From contig NZ_FNUC01000004.1 in assembly GCF_900106035.1 (NCBI RefSeq), positions 1,178,001-1,242,000 on the forward strand: a stretch of DNA of 64,000 nucleotides, written 5' to 3'. This DNA comes from Jiangella alba (GTDB lineage Bacteria; Actinomycetota; Actinomycetes; Jiangellales; Jiangellaceae). Of this stretch, positions 20,794 to 29,608 are shown piece by piece. The translations under genes and the position numbers were made by a program. The notes beneath the pieces were generated by a model, which was not told the origin of the DNA, did no database searches, and saw nothing but the letters and a program-made list of their open reading frames with translations. Numbering within the stretch: the stretch's first letter is position 1; every line of letters starts with the position of its first letter.

Positions 20794-21315
20794 GTGAGCG
20801 ACGCTGGCACGGAACTCGATGCGGCGCAGGAACGAGAGAGCGAGGCCGGCGAGCCGCTGGCGAAGCGGCTCGAGCGCGAGGGCGACATCGCGGCGGACTA
20901 CTTGGAGGAACTGCTCGACATCGCCGACCTCGACGGCGACATCGACATGGACGTCGAGGGCGACCGCGCGGTCGTCTCGATCATCGGTGACGGTCTCGAC
21001 GCCCTGGTGGGCGACAACGGCAAGGTGCTCGAGGCGCTGCAGGAGCTGACCCGCCTCGCGGTGGTCCGCGAGACCGGCGAGCGCAGCCGGCTGATGCTCG
21101 ACGTCGGCGGCTTCCGGGCCAACCGGCGGGCCGAGGTGCTGGAGCTGGCCAAGCGGGTCATCGAGGCGGTCCGCACGTCGGGCGAGCCCGAGTCGCTGGG
21201 GGCCATGTCGCCGTTCGAGCGCAAGGTCGTCCACGACGCGGTCGCCGAGGCGGGGCTGCGCAGCGAGTCCGAGGGCGAGGAGCCCCGGCGCTACGTCGTG
21301 GTGATGCCCGGTTAG
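20794..21315 (+). CDS. khpB: KhpB/Jag RNA-binding protein (KH and R3H)
   Basis: A 173-residue protein with an acidic N-terminus, a KH-type domain at about residues 50-110 (IIGDGLDALVGDNGKVLEAL carries the GxxG-like loop) and a C-terminal R3H domain (RRAEVLELAKRVIEAV, then SPFERKVVHDAV). KhpB acts with KhpA as a small-RNA/mRNA-binding complex linked to cell elongation and division. GTG 20794 has GAAGGAG upstream. It follows yidC, as the name SpoIIIJ-associated protein (Jag) reflects. Confidence 0.92.
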   Translation: MSDAGTELDAAQERESEAGEPLAKRLEREGDIAADYLEELLDIADLDGDIDMDVEGDRAVVSIIGDGLDALVGDNGKVLEALQELTRLAVVRETGERSRLMLDVGGFRANRRAEVLELAKRVIEAVRTSGEPESLGAMSPFERKVVHDAVAEAGLRSESEGEEPRRYVVVMPG

Positions 21316-21323
21316 TGGTCCAC

Positions 21324-21337
21324 GTTTCACGTGAAAC
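21324..21337. other. parS: perfect parS site in the rsmG leader
   Basis: GTTTCACGTGAAAC is the exact 14-bp ParB-binding palindrome. It sits between the khpB stop and the rsmG ribosome site, about 0.7 kb before parA and 4.4 kb from oriC. ParB loads here, spreads, and organises the origin for segregation. Confidence 0.95.
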
Positions 21338-21368
21338 CACATCGCTGACATTCTCAGGAGGCCGAGTC

Positions 21369-22049
21369 TTGGACGACGTTCTCGCCGTGCCGGACTCGGC
21401 CTCCGTCGTGTTCGGGGACCGGCTGGAGCTGGCGGCGGCGTACGCCGCGCGGCTCGCCGGCCCCGGCATCGAACGCGGCCTGCTGGGGCCGCGCGAGGTC
21501 CCGCGGATCTGGGGCCGGCACATCCTGAACTCGGCCGTCGTGGCGGAGCTGATCGACGATGGCCGGGCAGTGGCGGATGTGGGTTCCGGCGCCGGCCTGC
21601 CGGGTATACCCCTGGCGATCGCGCGGCCCGATCTCGAGGTGGTCCTGATCGAGCCGCTGCTGCGGCGTAGCGAGTTCCTCGCCGAGACGGTCGAGGCGCT
21701 CGGGCTCGACGGCGTGACCGTCCTGCGGTCGCGGGCCGAGGACGTCCAGCCACGGGCCCGGTTCGACGTGGTGGCGGCGCGCGCCGTCGCGCCGATGGAC
21801 CGGCTGGCGGGCTGGACGCTGCCGCTGCTGCGTCCCAATGGGGTGCTGTTGGCGCTCAAGGGGCAGTCGGTTTCTGAAGAGTTGCGCGATTCCGCCGCGT
21901 CATTGGCGAGAATGGGCGCTGCGTCGTGGAGAGTTGAAGAAGTCGGCGCCGGTGTGGTCGACCCGGCCACACGGGTCGCCGTCGTGGTCGCCGGCCGAAC
22001 GGGGACGGCGCCGAAGCACAGTGCACGACTACGGAGGACGAAGAGATGA
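21369..22049 (+). CDS. rsmG: 16S rRNA (guanine-527-N7) methyltransferase
   Basis: A 226-residue SAM-dependent methyltransferase of 16S rRNA G527; loss gives low-level streptomycin resistance in other bacteria. The class-I fold shows VADVGSGAGLPGIPLAI (SAM-binding, about residues 71-87), and the family sequence RPNGVLLALKG follows. I choose TTG 21369 because AGGAGG lies 7 bp upstream (21356-21361). The longer frame from 21315 would translate the parS palindrome. Its stop overlaps the parA start (ATGA). Confidence 0.92.
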   Translation: MDDVLAVPDSASVVFGDRLELAAAYAARLAGPGIERGLLGPREVPRIWGRHILNSAVVAELIDDGRAVADVGSGAGLPGIPLAIARPDLEVVLIEPLLRRSEFLAETVEALGLDGVTVLRSRAEDVQPRARFDVVAARAVAPMDRLAGWTLPLLRPNGVLLALKGQSVSEELRDSAASLARMGAASWRVEEVGAGVVDPATRVAVVVAGRTGTAPKHSARLRRTKR

Positions 22050-23203
22050 CCGATGCCACCGTCGTGGCGGGCCTGGGGTGGCCCGTAGCCGGTGGGGTCG
22101 TCGCAATCGAGAGCGCTACGGGGGAACGGCGGTCGGCCAACGGCTGGCCGCTCATCAGTGGGACCATTGATCCGACGGGCGGACCGTCGAACCTGGAGCG
22201 TGAGATTTCGGTGAATGCGGGCGACCGACCGGCCGAACCGGCCGCGAGCACCCACGTACGTTCGACGGCCGACCTCGCGGACTTCGCGATGTCCGGCTCG
22301 CTGGCCGACCTGGACACCCCGATCGCCCGCGAGGCCGCCGTCGCGCTGATGGCGGTGGGCCGGCGCACCGCGCCGATGCCGAAGCCCGACCAGACGCGCA
22401 TCATGGTCGTCGCGAACCAGAAGGGTGGGGTGGGCAAGACCACCACCACGGTGAACCTCGCCGCCGCACTCGCCGTCAGCGGCCTGCGCGTCCTGGTGAT
22501 CGACCTCGACCCGCAGGGCAACGCGTCGACCGCCCTCGGCATCGACCACCACGCGGAGATCCCCAGCATCTACGACGTCATGGTCGAGGAGACGCCGATC
22601 GGCGAGGTCGTGCAGAAGGTCGAGGAGATCGACGGCCTGTGGTGCGTGCCCGCCACCATCGACCTCGCCGGTGCCGAGATCGAGCTGGTGTCGATGGTCG
22701 CGCGCGAGTCGCGCATGCGGAAGTCGCTCGACCAGCACCTGCAGGAGCCCGGCGTCGAGTACGACTACGTCTTCATCGACTGCCCGCCGTCCCTGGGCCT
22801 GCTCACGGTCAACGCGCTCGTCGGCGGCGACGAAGTGCTGATCCCCATCCAGTGCGAGTACTACGCGCTCGAGGGCCTGAGCCAGCTGCTCAAGAACATC
22901 GACATGGTGCGGGCCCACCTCAACCGCGACCTCGCGGTCTCGACGATCCTGCTCACCATGTACGACGGCCGCACGCGACTGGCCGCGCAGGTGGCAGACG
23001 AGGTCCGCCGGCACTTCGGCGACACCGTGCTGAAGACGGCGATCCCGCGCTCGGTGCGCATCAGCGAGGCGCCGAGCTACGGACAGACCGTGATGACGTA
23101 CGACGCCGCCTCCAGTGGCGCGCTGTCGTATCTGGAAGCCGCGCGCGAGATCGCCGAGCGGGGAGCATCGGGCAGTACACATGGGGAGACGACACATGGC
23201 TGA
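22046..23203 (+). CDS. parA: chromosome partitioning ATPase ParA (Soj)
   Basis: A 385-residue Walker-type ATPase that binds DNA non-specifically and moves ParB-parS complexes apart. The deviant Walker A is [10 protein letters not shown] with the signature K126 and K131. Walker A' and B regions (VIDLDPQGN and FIDCPPSLG) follow. The first 115 residues are an extension with low predicted order, as in Streptomyces ParA but long. ATG 22046 overlaps the rsmG stop. It overlaps parB by 8 bp. Confidence 0.96.
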   Translation: MTDATVVAGLGWPVAGGVVAIESATGERRSANGWPLISGTIDPTGGPSNLEREISVNAGDRPAEPAASTHVRSTADLADFAMSGSLADLDTPIAREAAVALMAVGRRTAPMPKPDQTRIMVVANQKGGVGKTTTTVNLAAALAVSGLRVLVIDLDPQGNASTALGIDHHAEIPSIYDVMVEETPIGEVVQKVEEIDGLWCVPATIDLAGAEIELVSMVARESRMRKSLDQHLQEPGVEYDYVFIDCPPSLGLLTVNALVGGDEVLIPIQCEYYALEGLSQLLKNIDMVRAHLNRDLAVSTILLTMYDGRTRLAAQVADEVRRHFGDTVLKTAIPRSVRISEAPSYGQTVMTYDAASSGALSYLEAAREIAERGASGSTHGETTHG

Positions 23204-24218
23204 GAAGAGGCGGGGGTTGGGGCGCGGTCTCGGCGCCCTGATCCCGACGGGGGAGCCGGCGAGTGGCGACGCGCTGCGTAAGTCGCCGGTCGACGCCTTC
23301 GTTCTGGGCGGTGGCCCGGCGTCCAACGGCTCGACGGCGCACGTTTCACGTGAAACGGAGCCGGACGACGACGAGCTGCTGCCGGTCGACGGCGCGACGT
23401 TCGCCGAGATCCCGGTCGACGCCATCGTGCCGAACCTCCGGCAGCCGCGGCAGGTCTTCGACGAGGACGCCCTGGCCGAGCTGGTGTCGTCCATCCAGGA
23501 GGTCGGTCTGCTGCAGCCGATCGTCGTCCGGCAGATGGAGTCCGGCCGGTACGAGCTGGTCATGGGAGAGCGGCGGTGGCGGGCGACCAAGGAGGCCGGC
23601 TTCCCGACCATCCCGGCCATCGTCCGCACCACGCGCGACGACGACATGCTGCGCGATGCGCTGCTGGAGAACCTGCACCGCAGCCAGCTGAACCCGCTGG
23701 AAGAGGCGGCCGCCTACCAGCAGCTGCTCGACGACTTCGGCTGCACGCACGACGAGCTCGCCGTGCGCATCAAGCGCAGCCGGCCGCAGATCTCCAACAC
23801 ACTGCGGCTGCTCAAGCTGCCGCCGCTGGTGCAGCGCCGCGTCGCCGCCGGCATCCTGTCCGCCGGCCACGCCCGGGCGCTGCTCGGCCTCGGCGACGGC
23901 GCCGCTCAGGAACGGCTGGCCCAGCGGATCGTCGCCGAGGGCCTCAGCGTCCGCTCCGTCGAAGAGATCGTGTCGCTGGACGACGCCGAGACGCCCAAGA
24001 CGCGGGCCCGTCGCGCCTCCCGTCCGGTGGCGCCGCGGCTCGGCGACATCGCGGCGGCGCTCTCCGAGCGGCTGGACACCCGTGTGAAGGTCGACCTCGG
24101 CCGTTCCAAGGGCAAGGTCACCATCGAGTTCGCCAGCATCGACGACCTCGAGCGCATCGTGGGCACCATCGACCCCCGCATGGTGAAGGCCGTCCGCGAC
24201 GCCAACGAAGCCGAGTAG
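23196..24218 (+). CDS. parB: chromosome partitioning protein ParB (CTP-dependent clamp)
   Basis: A 340-residue ParB. It begins [19 protein letters not shown], the ParA-interacting N-terminus. The CTP-binding/NTD region has ETELPVD-like [16 protein letters not shown] and the catalytic GERRWRA motif. The HTH domain for parS lies around residues 185-235, and a dimerisation domain follows. ATG 23196 overlaps the parA frame, showing coupling. The gene itself carries a perfect parS. Confidence 0.96.
   Translation: MAEKRRGLGRGLGALIPTGEPASGDALRKSPVDAFVLGGGPASNGSTAHVSRETEPDDDELLPVDGATFAEIPVDAIVPNLRQPRQVFDEDALAELVSSIQEVGLLQPIVVRQMESGRYELVMGERRWRATKEAGFPTIPAIVRTTRDDDMLRDALLENLHRSQLNPLEEAAAYQQLLDDFGCTHDELAVRIKRSRPQISNTLRLLKLPPLVQRRVAAGILSAGHARALLGLGDGAAQERLAQRIVAEGLSVRSVEEIVSLDDAETPKTRARRASRPVAPRLGDIAAALSERLDTRVKVDLGRSKGKVTIEFASIDDLERIVGTIDPRMVKAVRDANEAE
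23343..23356. other. parS: perfect parS site inside parB
   Basis: GTTTCACGTGAAAC, exact match to the ParB palindrome, within codons 50-54 of parB. It encodes the residues VSRET, so site and protein sequence constrain each other. With the site at 21324 it gives two strong sites 2 kb apart. Confidence 0.95.
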
Positions 24219-24248
24219 CGCGCCGGCGGCCGACAGCTCAGCCAGGGC

Positions 24249-24334
24249 GGTGGGAGGGGGCGCCGTCAGGGGTAGGCTGCGGGCGTCCGAGCGAGGAACG
24301 AGCGAGGCGGGCGGAGACGGCGTCCCCTCCCACC
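24249..24334. terminator. long inverted repeat between convergent parB and the ligase gene
   Basis: Two 19-bp arms (24249-24267 and 24316-24334) pair with a single G-T wobble. The 48-nt loop contains the direct repeat CGAGCGAGG twice. The repeat sits between two convergent genes, so it probably acts as a bidirectional terminator, although neither strand shows a clear T run. Confidence 0.6.
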
Positions 24335-24344
24335 GGCCGGACGC

Positions 24345-25304
24345 CTAAGCGCGGCGGTGCCGATCCACGGCCACGGCCAGCAGCTCCCGCGCCAGTACGC
24401 CGAGGTCGAGCCCGGCCGCCTGCACCGACTGCGGCAGCAGCGACGTCTCGGTCATGCCCGGTGCGACGTTGACGTCCAGCAGCCACGGGACGCCGTCGTG
24501 GTCGACGATGAGGTCGGTGCGGGACAGGTCGCTGAGGCCGAGCGTCTGGTGCGCCGCCACTGCCACCTCGGCCACGGCCGTCGCCGCGGCGTCGTCGAGG
24601 CGGGCGGGGACGAAGAACTCGGTGGTGCCGGCCGTGTAGCGGGCGTGGTAGTCGTACGTGCCGGACTCGGGGACGATCTCGACCGCCGGCAGCGCCGTCG
24701 GGCCGTCGCCGGTGTCGACCACGGACACCGCGACCTCGGTGCCGTCGATCCACCGCTCGATCAGCGCCCGCTCGCCGTACGCGAAGCACTCGACCATGGC
24801 CGCGGGCAGCTCGTCGGCCGAGCGCACCACCGTGGTGCCCAGCGCCGAACCGCCCCGGGCCGGCTTCACGACCAGCGGCAACCCGAGCCGGGCCACCAGT
24901 GCGTCGAGCAGCACACCGGCGCCCAGCTCGCGGAAGGTCGACTGCGACAGCACGGCCGACCCCGGCGTGGCGATGCCCACCCGTCGCACGATGGCCTTGG
25001 CCACCGGCTTGTCGAAGGCCAGCCGGCAGGCCGTCGGCGCCGAGCCGACGTAGGGCAGCCCGGCCAGCGACAGCACCTCCTGGATGGCGCCGTCCTCGCC
25101 GGAAATGCCGTGCAGCAGCGGGAAGACGACGTCGGGCGCGTCGCGGCGCAGCGACGCGAGGAGGTCGGCGTCGGCGTCGCGCTGTTCGACGTCGAGGCCC
25201 ACCTCACGCAACGCCTCGGCCACCCGCCGGCCCGAACGCAGTGACACGTCGCGCTCGTGCGAGAGACCGCCGGCGAGAACGAGAACGCGGCCCAGATCGC
25301 TCAT
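24345..25304 (-). CDS. D-alanine--D-alanine ligase-family ATP-grasp enzyme
   Basis: A 319-residue ATP-grasp ligase. The N-terminus has GGLSHERDVSLRSG, the usual Ddl signature. The substrate region is HGISGEDG. The ATP-grasp core has VVKPARGGSALGTTVV, and the metal ligands lie in PWLLDVNVAPGMTETSLLPQ. It would join two D-amino acids for peptidoglycan. Most actinobacteria have another ddl elsewhere, so this may be a paralogue with a different acceptor. ATG 25304 follows family length. It lies 16 bp after the aminotransferase on the same strand, so the two may act together. Confidence 0.85.
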   Translation of the reverse strand: MSDLGRVLVLAGGLSHERDVSLRSGRRVAEALREVGLDVEQRDADADLLASLRRDAPDVVFPLLHGISGEDGAIQEVLSLAGLPYVGSAPTACRLAFDKPVAKAIVRRVGIATPGSAVLSQSTFRELGAGVLLDALVARLGLPLVVKPARGGSALGTTVVRSADELPAAMVECFAYGERALIERWIDGTEVAVSVVDTGDGPTALPAVEIVPESGTYDYHARYTAGTTEFFVPARLDDAAATAVAEVAVAAHQTLGLSDLSRTDLIVDHDGVPWLLDVNVAPGMTETSLLPQSVQAAGLDLGVLARELLAVAVDRHRRA

Positions 25305-25320
25305 ACTGGAACGAAACCCC

Positions 25321-26658
25321 TCAACTCTGGTCTGGCGCCGGTGCGTCGAGGCCGGGCCGCTGTGCGGCACCCCAGGCCCCGAACGTGGCGCGCAGTTCCA
25401 TCTCCTGCTCGATGACCTGCGCCAACCGGCGCACGCCCTCGCGGATGCGCTCGGGCGTCGGGTAACAGTACGACAGCCGCATGGAGCGCGAGCCGAAACC
25501 GTCGGCAAAGAACGCGGTGCCGGGCACATAGGCGACCCGGTTGGTGACGGCGCGCGGCAGCATGGCCTTGGCGTCGATGCCGTCGGGCAGGGTGAGCCAC
25601 ACGTAGAACCCACCGGACGGCTGGGTCCAGTGCGCGCCGGCCGGCATGAGGTCGTCGAGCGCCTCGAGCATGGCGTCGCGGCGCTCGCGGTAGGTCTCGC
25701 GGAAGTCCTTGACCTGCGCCATCCAGTCGTGGCCGGCGAGGTACTCGGACACCGTGAGCTGGCTGAACGCCGGCGGGCAGAGCACGCTGTTCTCGGCCGC
25801 GAGCACCAGTTTCTCGCGGACGGCGTGCGGCGCGAGCGCCCAGCCGACGCGCAGCCCCGGCGCGAACGTCTTGGAGAACGAGCCCAGGTAGATGACCCGC
25901 TCGGCGTCGTCGGCCCGGATGGCCCGCGGCACCTCGCCGTCGAATCCGAGCAGCCCGTAGGGGTCGTCCTCGATGATGAGGACGTCGGCCCGGCGGCAGA
26001 TCTCGAGCACCTGGGTGCGCCGTTCCGCCGTCATGGTGACGCCGGCGGGGTTGTGGTAGCTCGGGATGGTGTACAGGAACTTGATGCGCTTGCCCGCGGC
26101 GCGGACGGCGTCGATGGCCGCGCTCAGCCGCTCGGGCACCAGGCCGTTGTCGTCCATCTCGACGTGCACGACCGACGCCTGGTAGGAGCGGAACGTCCCC
26201 AGCGCGCCCACGTAGGACGGCGCCTCGGCGAGGATGACGTCACCTGGGTCGATGAAGATGCGGGTGACGAGGTCGAGCGCCTGCTGCGAGCCGACCGTGA
26301 CGGTGACGTCGTCGGGGTGCGCCACGATGCCGACCGGACGCATGACGTCGCAGATCTGCTCGCGCAGCGCGGGATCGCCCTGGCCGGAGCCGTACTGCAG
26401 CGCCGCCATGCCCCGTTTGGTGACGAGGTCGCTGACCAGCGAGCCGACGACGTCGAGCGGCAGCCCGGAGATGTTCGGCATGCCGCCGGCCAGAGACACC
26501 ACCTCGGGCCGGGACGCCACCGCGAACAGCGACCGCACCTCGGAAGCGGTCATGCCGTGCGTGCGGGTGGCGTAGCGGTCGACGTATGAGTCGAGACGTG
26601 AGCCCGTGGCGGCTGCTGCGTCGGTCGTCTTCCGGTGCGGGCTGGACTGCTGGCTCAC
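25321..26658 (-). CDS. PLP-dependent aminotransferase, 2-aminoadipate/GntR-MocR-like fold type I
   Basis: A 445-residue aminotransferase of fold type I. PLP-lysine is K263 in GSFSKTFAPGLRVGW. Other cofactor contacts are PSYHNPAGV and EDDPYGLL, all standard for the AAT-I subgroup that includes LysN-type 2-aminoadipate aminotransferases. The substrate cannot be read from sequence. I start at the second GTG (26658), which has GGAGG 7 bp upstream; GTG 26664 is too close to that site. Next to a Ddl-like ligase and a cell-wall amidase, it may supply an amino acid for the wall. Confidence 0.85.
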   Translation of the reverse strand: MSQQSSPHRKTTDAAAATGSRLDSYVDRYATRTHGMTASEVRSLFAVASRPEVVSLAGGMPNISGLPLDVVGSLVSDLVTKRGMAALQYGSGQGDPALREQICDVMRPVGIVAHPDDVTVTVGSQQALDLVTRIFIDPGDVILAEAPSYVGALGTFRSYQASVVHVEMDDNGLVPERLSAAIDAVRAAGKRIKFLYTIPSYHNPAGVTMTAERRTQVLEICRRADVLIIEDDPYGLLGFDGEVPRAIRADDAERVIYLGSFSKTFAPGLRVGWALAPHAVREKLVLAAENSVLCPPAFSQLTVSEYLAGHDWMAQVKDFRETYRERRDAMLEALDDLMPAGAHWTQPSGGFYVWLTLPDGIDAKAMLPRAVTNRVAYVPGTAFFADGFGSRSMRLSYCYPTPERIREGVRRLAQVIEQEMELRATFGAWGAAQRPGLDAPAPDQS

Positions 26659-26756
26659 GTACACACCTCCCGGGACAGGACCGACACAGACAGGGTCAAC
26701 TGTGCCTCATCGCGACGTGGTGACGCGAATCCAATCCCGCAGTGTGAGCAGGCGTG

Positions 26757-27893
26757 TCATCCAGTGGCGAGGTCGTGGAACCGCAGCGCGCCGGTGGCGG
26801 CGTCCTCGCCCGAGGGCAGGTACACGCGCTGGATGGCGACCACGATGGCCTCGGCCACGACGTCGCGGAAGTCGGGGTCGGCCAGCCGGGCGGCGTCGCC
26901 GTCGTTGGTGATGTAGCCCAACTCGACCCGGACCGCGGCCATGCGGGTGTGCCGCAGCAGGTCCCACGTCTTCGGGTGCGCCCGGCAGTCGACGAGGTCG
27001 GTGCGGGCGACGATCTCGCGCTGCACCAGGCCGGCGAACTGCTCGCCGATGGCGCTGGCGGTGCCGGGCTCGCGGCTGCCGTAGAAGTAGGTGGCCACGC
27101 CGGCGGCGTCGGTGTTCGGGTGGGAGTCGACGTGCAGCGAGATCAGCAGGTTGGCGCCGGAGTCGTTGGCGAACGTCGCCCGCTCGGCTTCGGACGGAGA
27201 CGCGTCGGCGCCCGGGCCCCTGGTGAGGTACGTCTGGACGCCGGTGGCCGTCAGCCGGCCCTCGATGCGGGCGGCGAGGTCCTCGACGACGGCGGCCTCG
27301 TCGAGACCGTTGGCGCGGTGTCCGCGGTCGGGACCGCCGTGACCAGGGTCGATGACGACGACCTTGCCCGGCAGCCGCTTGCCGGCCTGCCGCAGGGCCT
27401 CGACGGCGCGCAGGCTCTCGGGCCGCCCGCCGGTGACGATGGGCGCCAGCCGGCCGAGCGACTTGAACGTGCTGGGGCCGCAGGTGCCGTCGGCGGGCAG
27501 GCCGATGTTGCGCTGGAACTCGCGCAGGGCGTCGCCGGTGCGCGAGCCGAACACGCCGTCGACGCGGCCGACGTCGAAGCCCAGCTCGGACAGCCGCCGC
27601 TGCAGCGCGATGACGTCGTCGCCGGCCTGCGGATTGCCCACCACGTAGGACAGCAGGCGGTCGCCGAGCCGCCAGCGGGCTTCGTCGAGCACCCGGTACG
27701 TCGTGGCGTCGACGACGCCGGTGGCCGTGAGGCCGCGCTCCTGCTGGAACTGGCGTACCGCCTGGGCGACGTCCTCGTCGAACGTGCTGGGGCCGGGCGC
27801 GGTGTCGTCGAGGAGTCCGAGCTGCGTGAGCTTGGAGCGGATCTCCGCGATCGCCGGACCGGTGTCGCCCAACTGGTAGCGAAGCGAGGTCAT
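26757..27893 (-). CDS. cwlM: CwlM-type N-acetylmuramoyl-L-alanine amidase homologue
   Basis: A 378-residue protein with two N-terminal peptidoglycan-binding (PG_binding_1) domains at about residues 8-68 and 88-145. A C-terminal Amidase_3 domain follows, with VVIDPGHGGPDRG (first zinc His), SLHVDSH (last zinc His) and VELGYITN (catalytic Glu). In mycobacteria CwlM lies near parA-parB and regulates MurA after phosphorylation rather than acting as a hydrolase, and it is cytoplasmic. No signal peptide is visible from ATG 27893, in line with that. The order par genes then cwlM is conserved, although here two genes intervene. Confidence 0.85.
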   Translation of the reverse strand: MTSLRYQLGDTGPAIAEIRSKLTQLGLLDDTAPGPSTFDEDVAQAVRQFQQERGLTATGVVDATTYRVLDEARWRLGDRLLSYVVGNPQAGDDVIALQRRLSELGFDVGRVDGVFGSRTGDALREFQRNIGLPADGTCGPSTFKSLGRLAPIVTGGRPESLRAVEALRQAGKRLPGKVVVIDPGHGGPDRGHRANGLDEAAVVEDLAARIEGRLTATGVQTYLTRGPGADASPSEAERATFANDSGANLLISLHVDSHPNTDAAGVATYFYGSREPGTASAIGEQFAGLVQREIVARTDLVDCRAHPKTWDLLRHTRMAAVRVELGYITNDGDAARLADPDFRDVVAEAIVVAIQRVYLPSGEDAATGALRFHDLATG

Positions 27894-27963
27894 CCGGGGG
27901 TGGTCCTTCCCTGGCCGAGGTTCTGACATCGGGCTGTACGACGTACCAGCTCCGTCGGTTCCC

Positions 27964-27977
27964 GTTTCACGTGGAAC
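27964..27977. other. parS-like site (one mismatch) upstream of cwlM
   Basis: GTTTCACGTGGAAC differs by one base from the parS palindrome. It lies 70 bp upstream of the cwlM start in non-coding DNA, so coding constraint cannot explain it. It is a plausible third ParB site and could link ParB to cwlM expression. Confidence 0.65.
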
Positions 27978-28139
27978 CCGCACAACCCTCCGCCACAGCT
28001 CGCGCCGATTCTACCCACAGCGGGCGCTCGCAACCGCCTCGCGGTCGGACCGGATTTCCGGCGCGGCCAGCGGAAATGACACCGGCCGTTCATGACGTTC
28101 CTGTTGCCGGTGTCATGTCTTGATCGCTATTGTCCCTGC

Positions 28140-28691
28140 ATGAGCGGCTCGTTTCCCCGGACGGGCCGGCGCTTCACGGTCGGCTTGGTGAGCTTCGCAG
28201 TCGTGGTCGCATGCAGCGGCGACGACGGCAGCGGCGATCCCGCGTCCCCCACACCCACGGCTGCTGTCACGCAGGACGCCGCTTCGCAGGTGGAAGATCA
28301 GATTCGAACGACGTTCGAGCAGTTCATCGCGGCCGTCGTCGAGGCGCAGAGCGGTGCGGCCGACGATCCCGCCGCGCTGTTCGAGGGCTTGGCCACCGAC
28401 GAGACCACCGAGCTGAACGTCGGCATCGCGTCGCGCTATGCCGACCAGGGCATTGTCCGCGTCGGCGAGCCAGTCATCAGCGATGTCAACGTCCAGGTGG
28501 TCGACCGGTCCGGGGTCGTCAGTGCCTGCATGGACGAGTCCGCGTGGGCGCCGCAGCTCACCAGCGGTGAGACCATCCCGCCCGCCGAGGAGCAGTTGAC
28601 GCCGCATCCCGTGGTGTACGAGGTCGTCGAGTCCGAGGGCGGCTGGCTCATCGGTGACCCGATCGAACCTGGAGGGACCATCACATGCTGA
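28140..28691 (+). CDS. putative lipoprotein, unknown function
   Basis: A 183-residue protein beginning MSGSFPRTGRRF, with a signal peptide ending in VVVA-C (Cys 25), a Ser/Asp/Pro-rich linker and a mature domain of about 130 residues with no family I recognise. The mature fold has one Cys pair (residues near 138 and at the C-terminus) that may form a disulphide. The VEGD-like C-terminal strand (YEVVESEGGWLIGDP) looks like an NTF2/SnoaL-type fold, which is a guess. It overlaps the next gene by 7 bp, so the two are probably co-translated. Confidence 0.7.
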   Translation: MSGSFPRTGRRFTVGLVSFAVVVACSGDDGSGDPASPTPTAAVTQDAASQVEDQIRTTFEQFIAAVVEAQSGAADDPAALFEGLATDETTELNVGIASRYADQGIVRVGEPVISDVNVQVVDRSGVVSACMDESAWAPQLTSGETIPPAEEQLTPHPVVYEVVESEGGWLIGDPIEPGGTITC

Positions 28692-29599
28692 CCCCCCGAC
28701 GCGTGTCCCAGGTCCTGACGGCGGTCGCCGTCCTGCTGGTCGGTCTGCTCGGCAGCATCGTTCCCGGTCAGGCGGCCGGCGTGCGCGCCGTCGAGCCCGC
28801 GTCCGACCCCTGCTATGTGTGGCTCGAGGTCAGCCCCGGCGTCTTCGAGTACGTCAACGTGTGCCCCGACCCGGACGAGGACGACAGCGGCGAGGACGGC
28901 GGCACCGGCGGCGACGGCCCGCGCTGCGACCTCACCGAAGAGCCGTACGACGAGTTCTGCCTCGGCACGAAGGCCTGCCGGGCCGACATCCCGTCGCCGT
29001 TGTCCGAGGACAAGTGGCCCGAGCACACCCGGCCGAGCCCCGACCACATCTTCACCTTCGTGCAGTGCCGCGTGCCTGGTGAGGAAGAGCTCTACGAGCG
29101 CTGGCGGTGGATCGAGCCGTACGAGGGCGCCCTCCCGGGCCTCGGCTGGCAGGCGCTCGGCCGGCTCGAGACGCCGCCGTTCACCATGAGTTTCAGCCCG
29201 GCCGGCCTGACCTACGTCGGCGCCGACACCCGGTACCTCCTCGACGGCCTCGGCGACGGCGAGATCATCGGCAGTGTGGCCGGCCCGCTGCAGGCCACCG
29301 GCACGCTCAGCCACGTCGAGATCGACCCCGGCGACGGATCCGATACCTTCGACTGCAACCCCGACCTCCGCTCGACCGCCTGCGAGCACGTCTACCTCGA
29401 GATGTCGCACGAGCAGACCGCCCAGGACATCGACGGCCACCCGGGCTTCGCCGCCCAGGCCCGCCTCGTCTACGACGTCACCTTCACCATGGGCGGCGTC
29501 GAGGTGAACCTGCCGGGCGTGCCCGACACCCTGGAGAGCCCCTGGAACGGCACCGTCGTCCCGGTCGGCGAGATCCAGGCGCTGGTCCAGAACCGCTGA
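28685..29599 (+). CDS. secreted protein of unknown function
   Basis: A 304-residue exported protein. The signal peptide covers residues 1-30 (LLVGLLGSIVPGQAAG). The mature part has an acidic linker (DPDEDDSGEDGG, near residues 60-72), several Cys residues and a PKD-like stretch (DPGDGSDTFDC, near residue 215). Three or more disulphides are possible. It overlaps the lipoprotein gene, and a secreted partner of that lipoprotein is the likely role. Placed just before the Tad locus, it could be exported with or onto the pilus, which is speculation. Confidence 0.7.
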   Translation: MLTPRRVSQVLTAVAVLLVGLLGSIVPGQAAGVRAVEPASDPCYVWLEVSPGVFEYVNVCPDPDEDDSGEDGGTGGDGPRCDLTEEPYDEFCLGTKACRADIPSPLSEDKWPEHTRPSPDHIFTFVQCRVPGEEELYERWRWIEPYEGALPGLGWQALGRLETPPFTMSFSPAGLTYVGADTRYLLDGLGDGEIIGSVAGPLQATGTLSHVEIDPGDGSDTFDCNPDLRSTACEHVYLEMSHEQTAQDIDGHPGFAAQARLVYDVTFTMGGVEVNLPGVPDTLESPWNGTVVPVGEIQALVQNR

Positions 29600-29608
29600 C
29601 GGCGGCCG

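Noticed and set aside
21315-21368. Upstream extension of rsmG from GTG 21315
   Set aside because: No ribosome site, and it would translate the parS palindrome; AGGAGG is correctly placed for TTG 21369.
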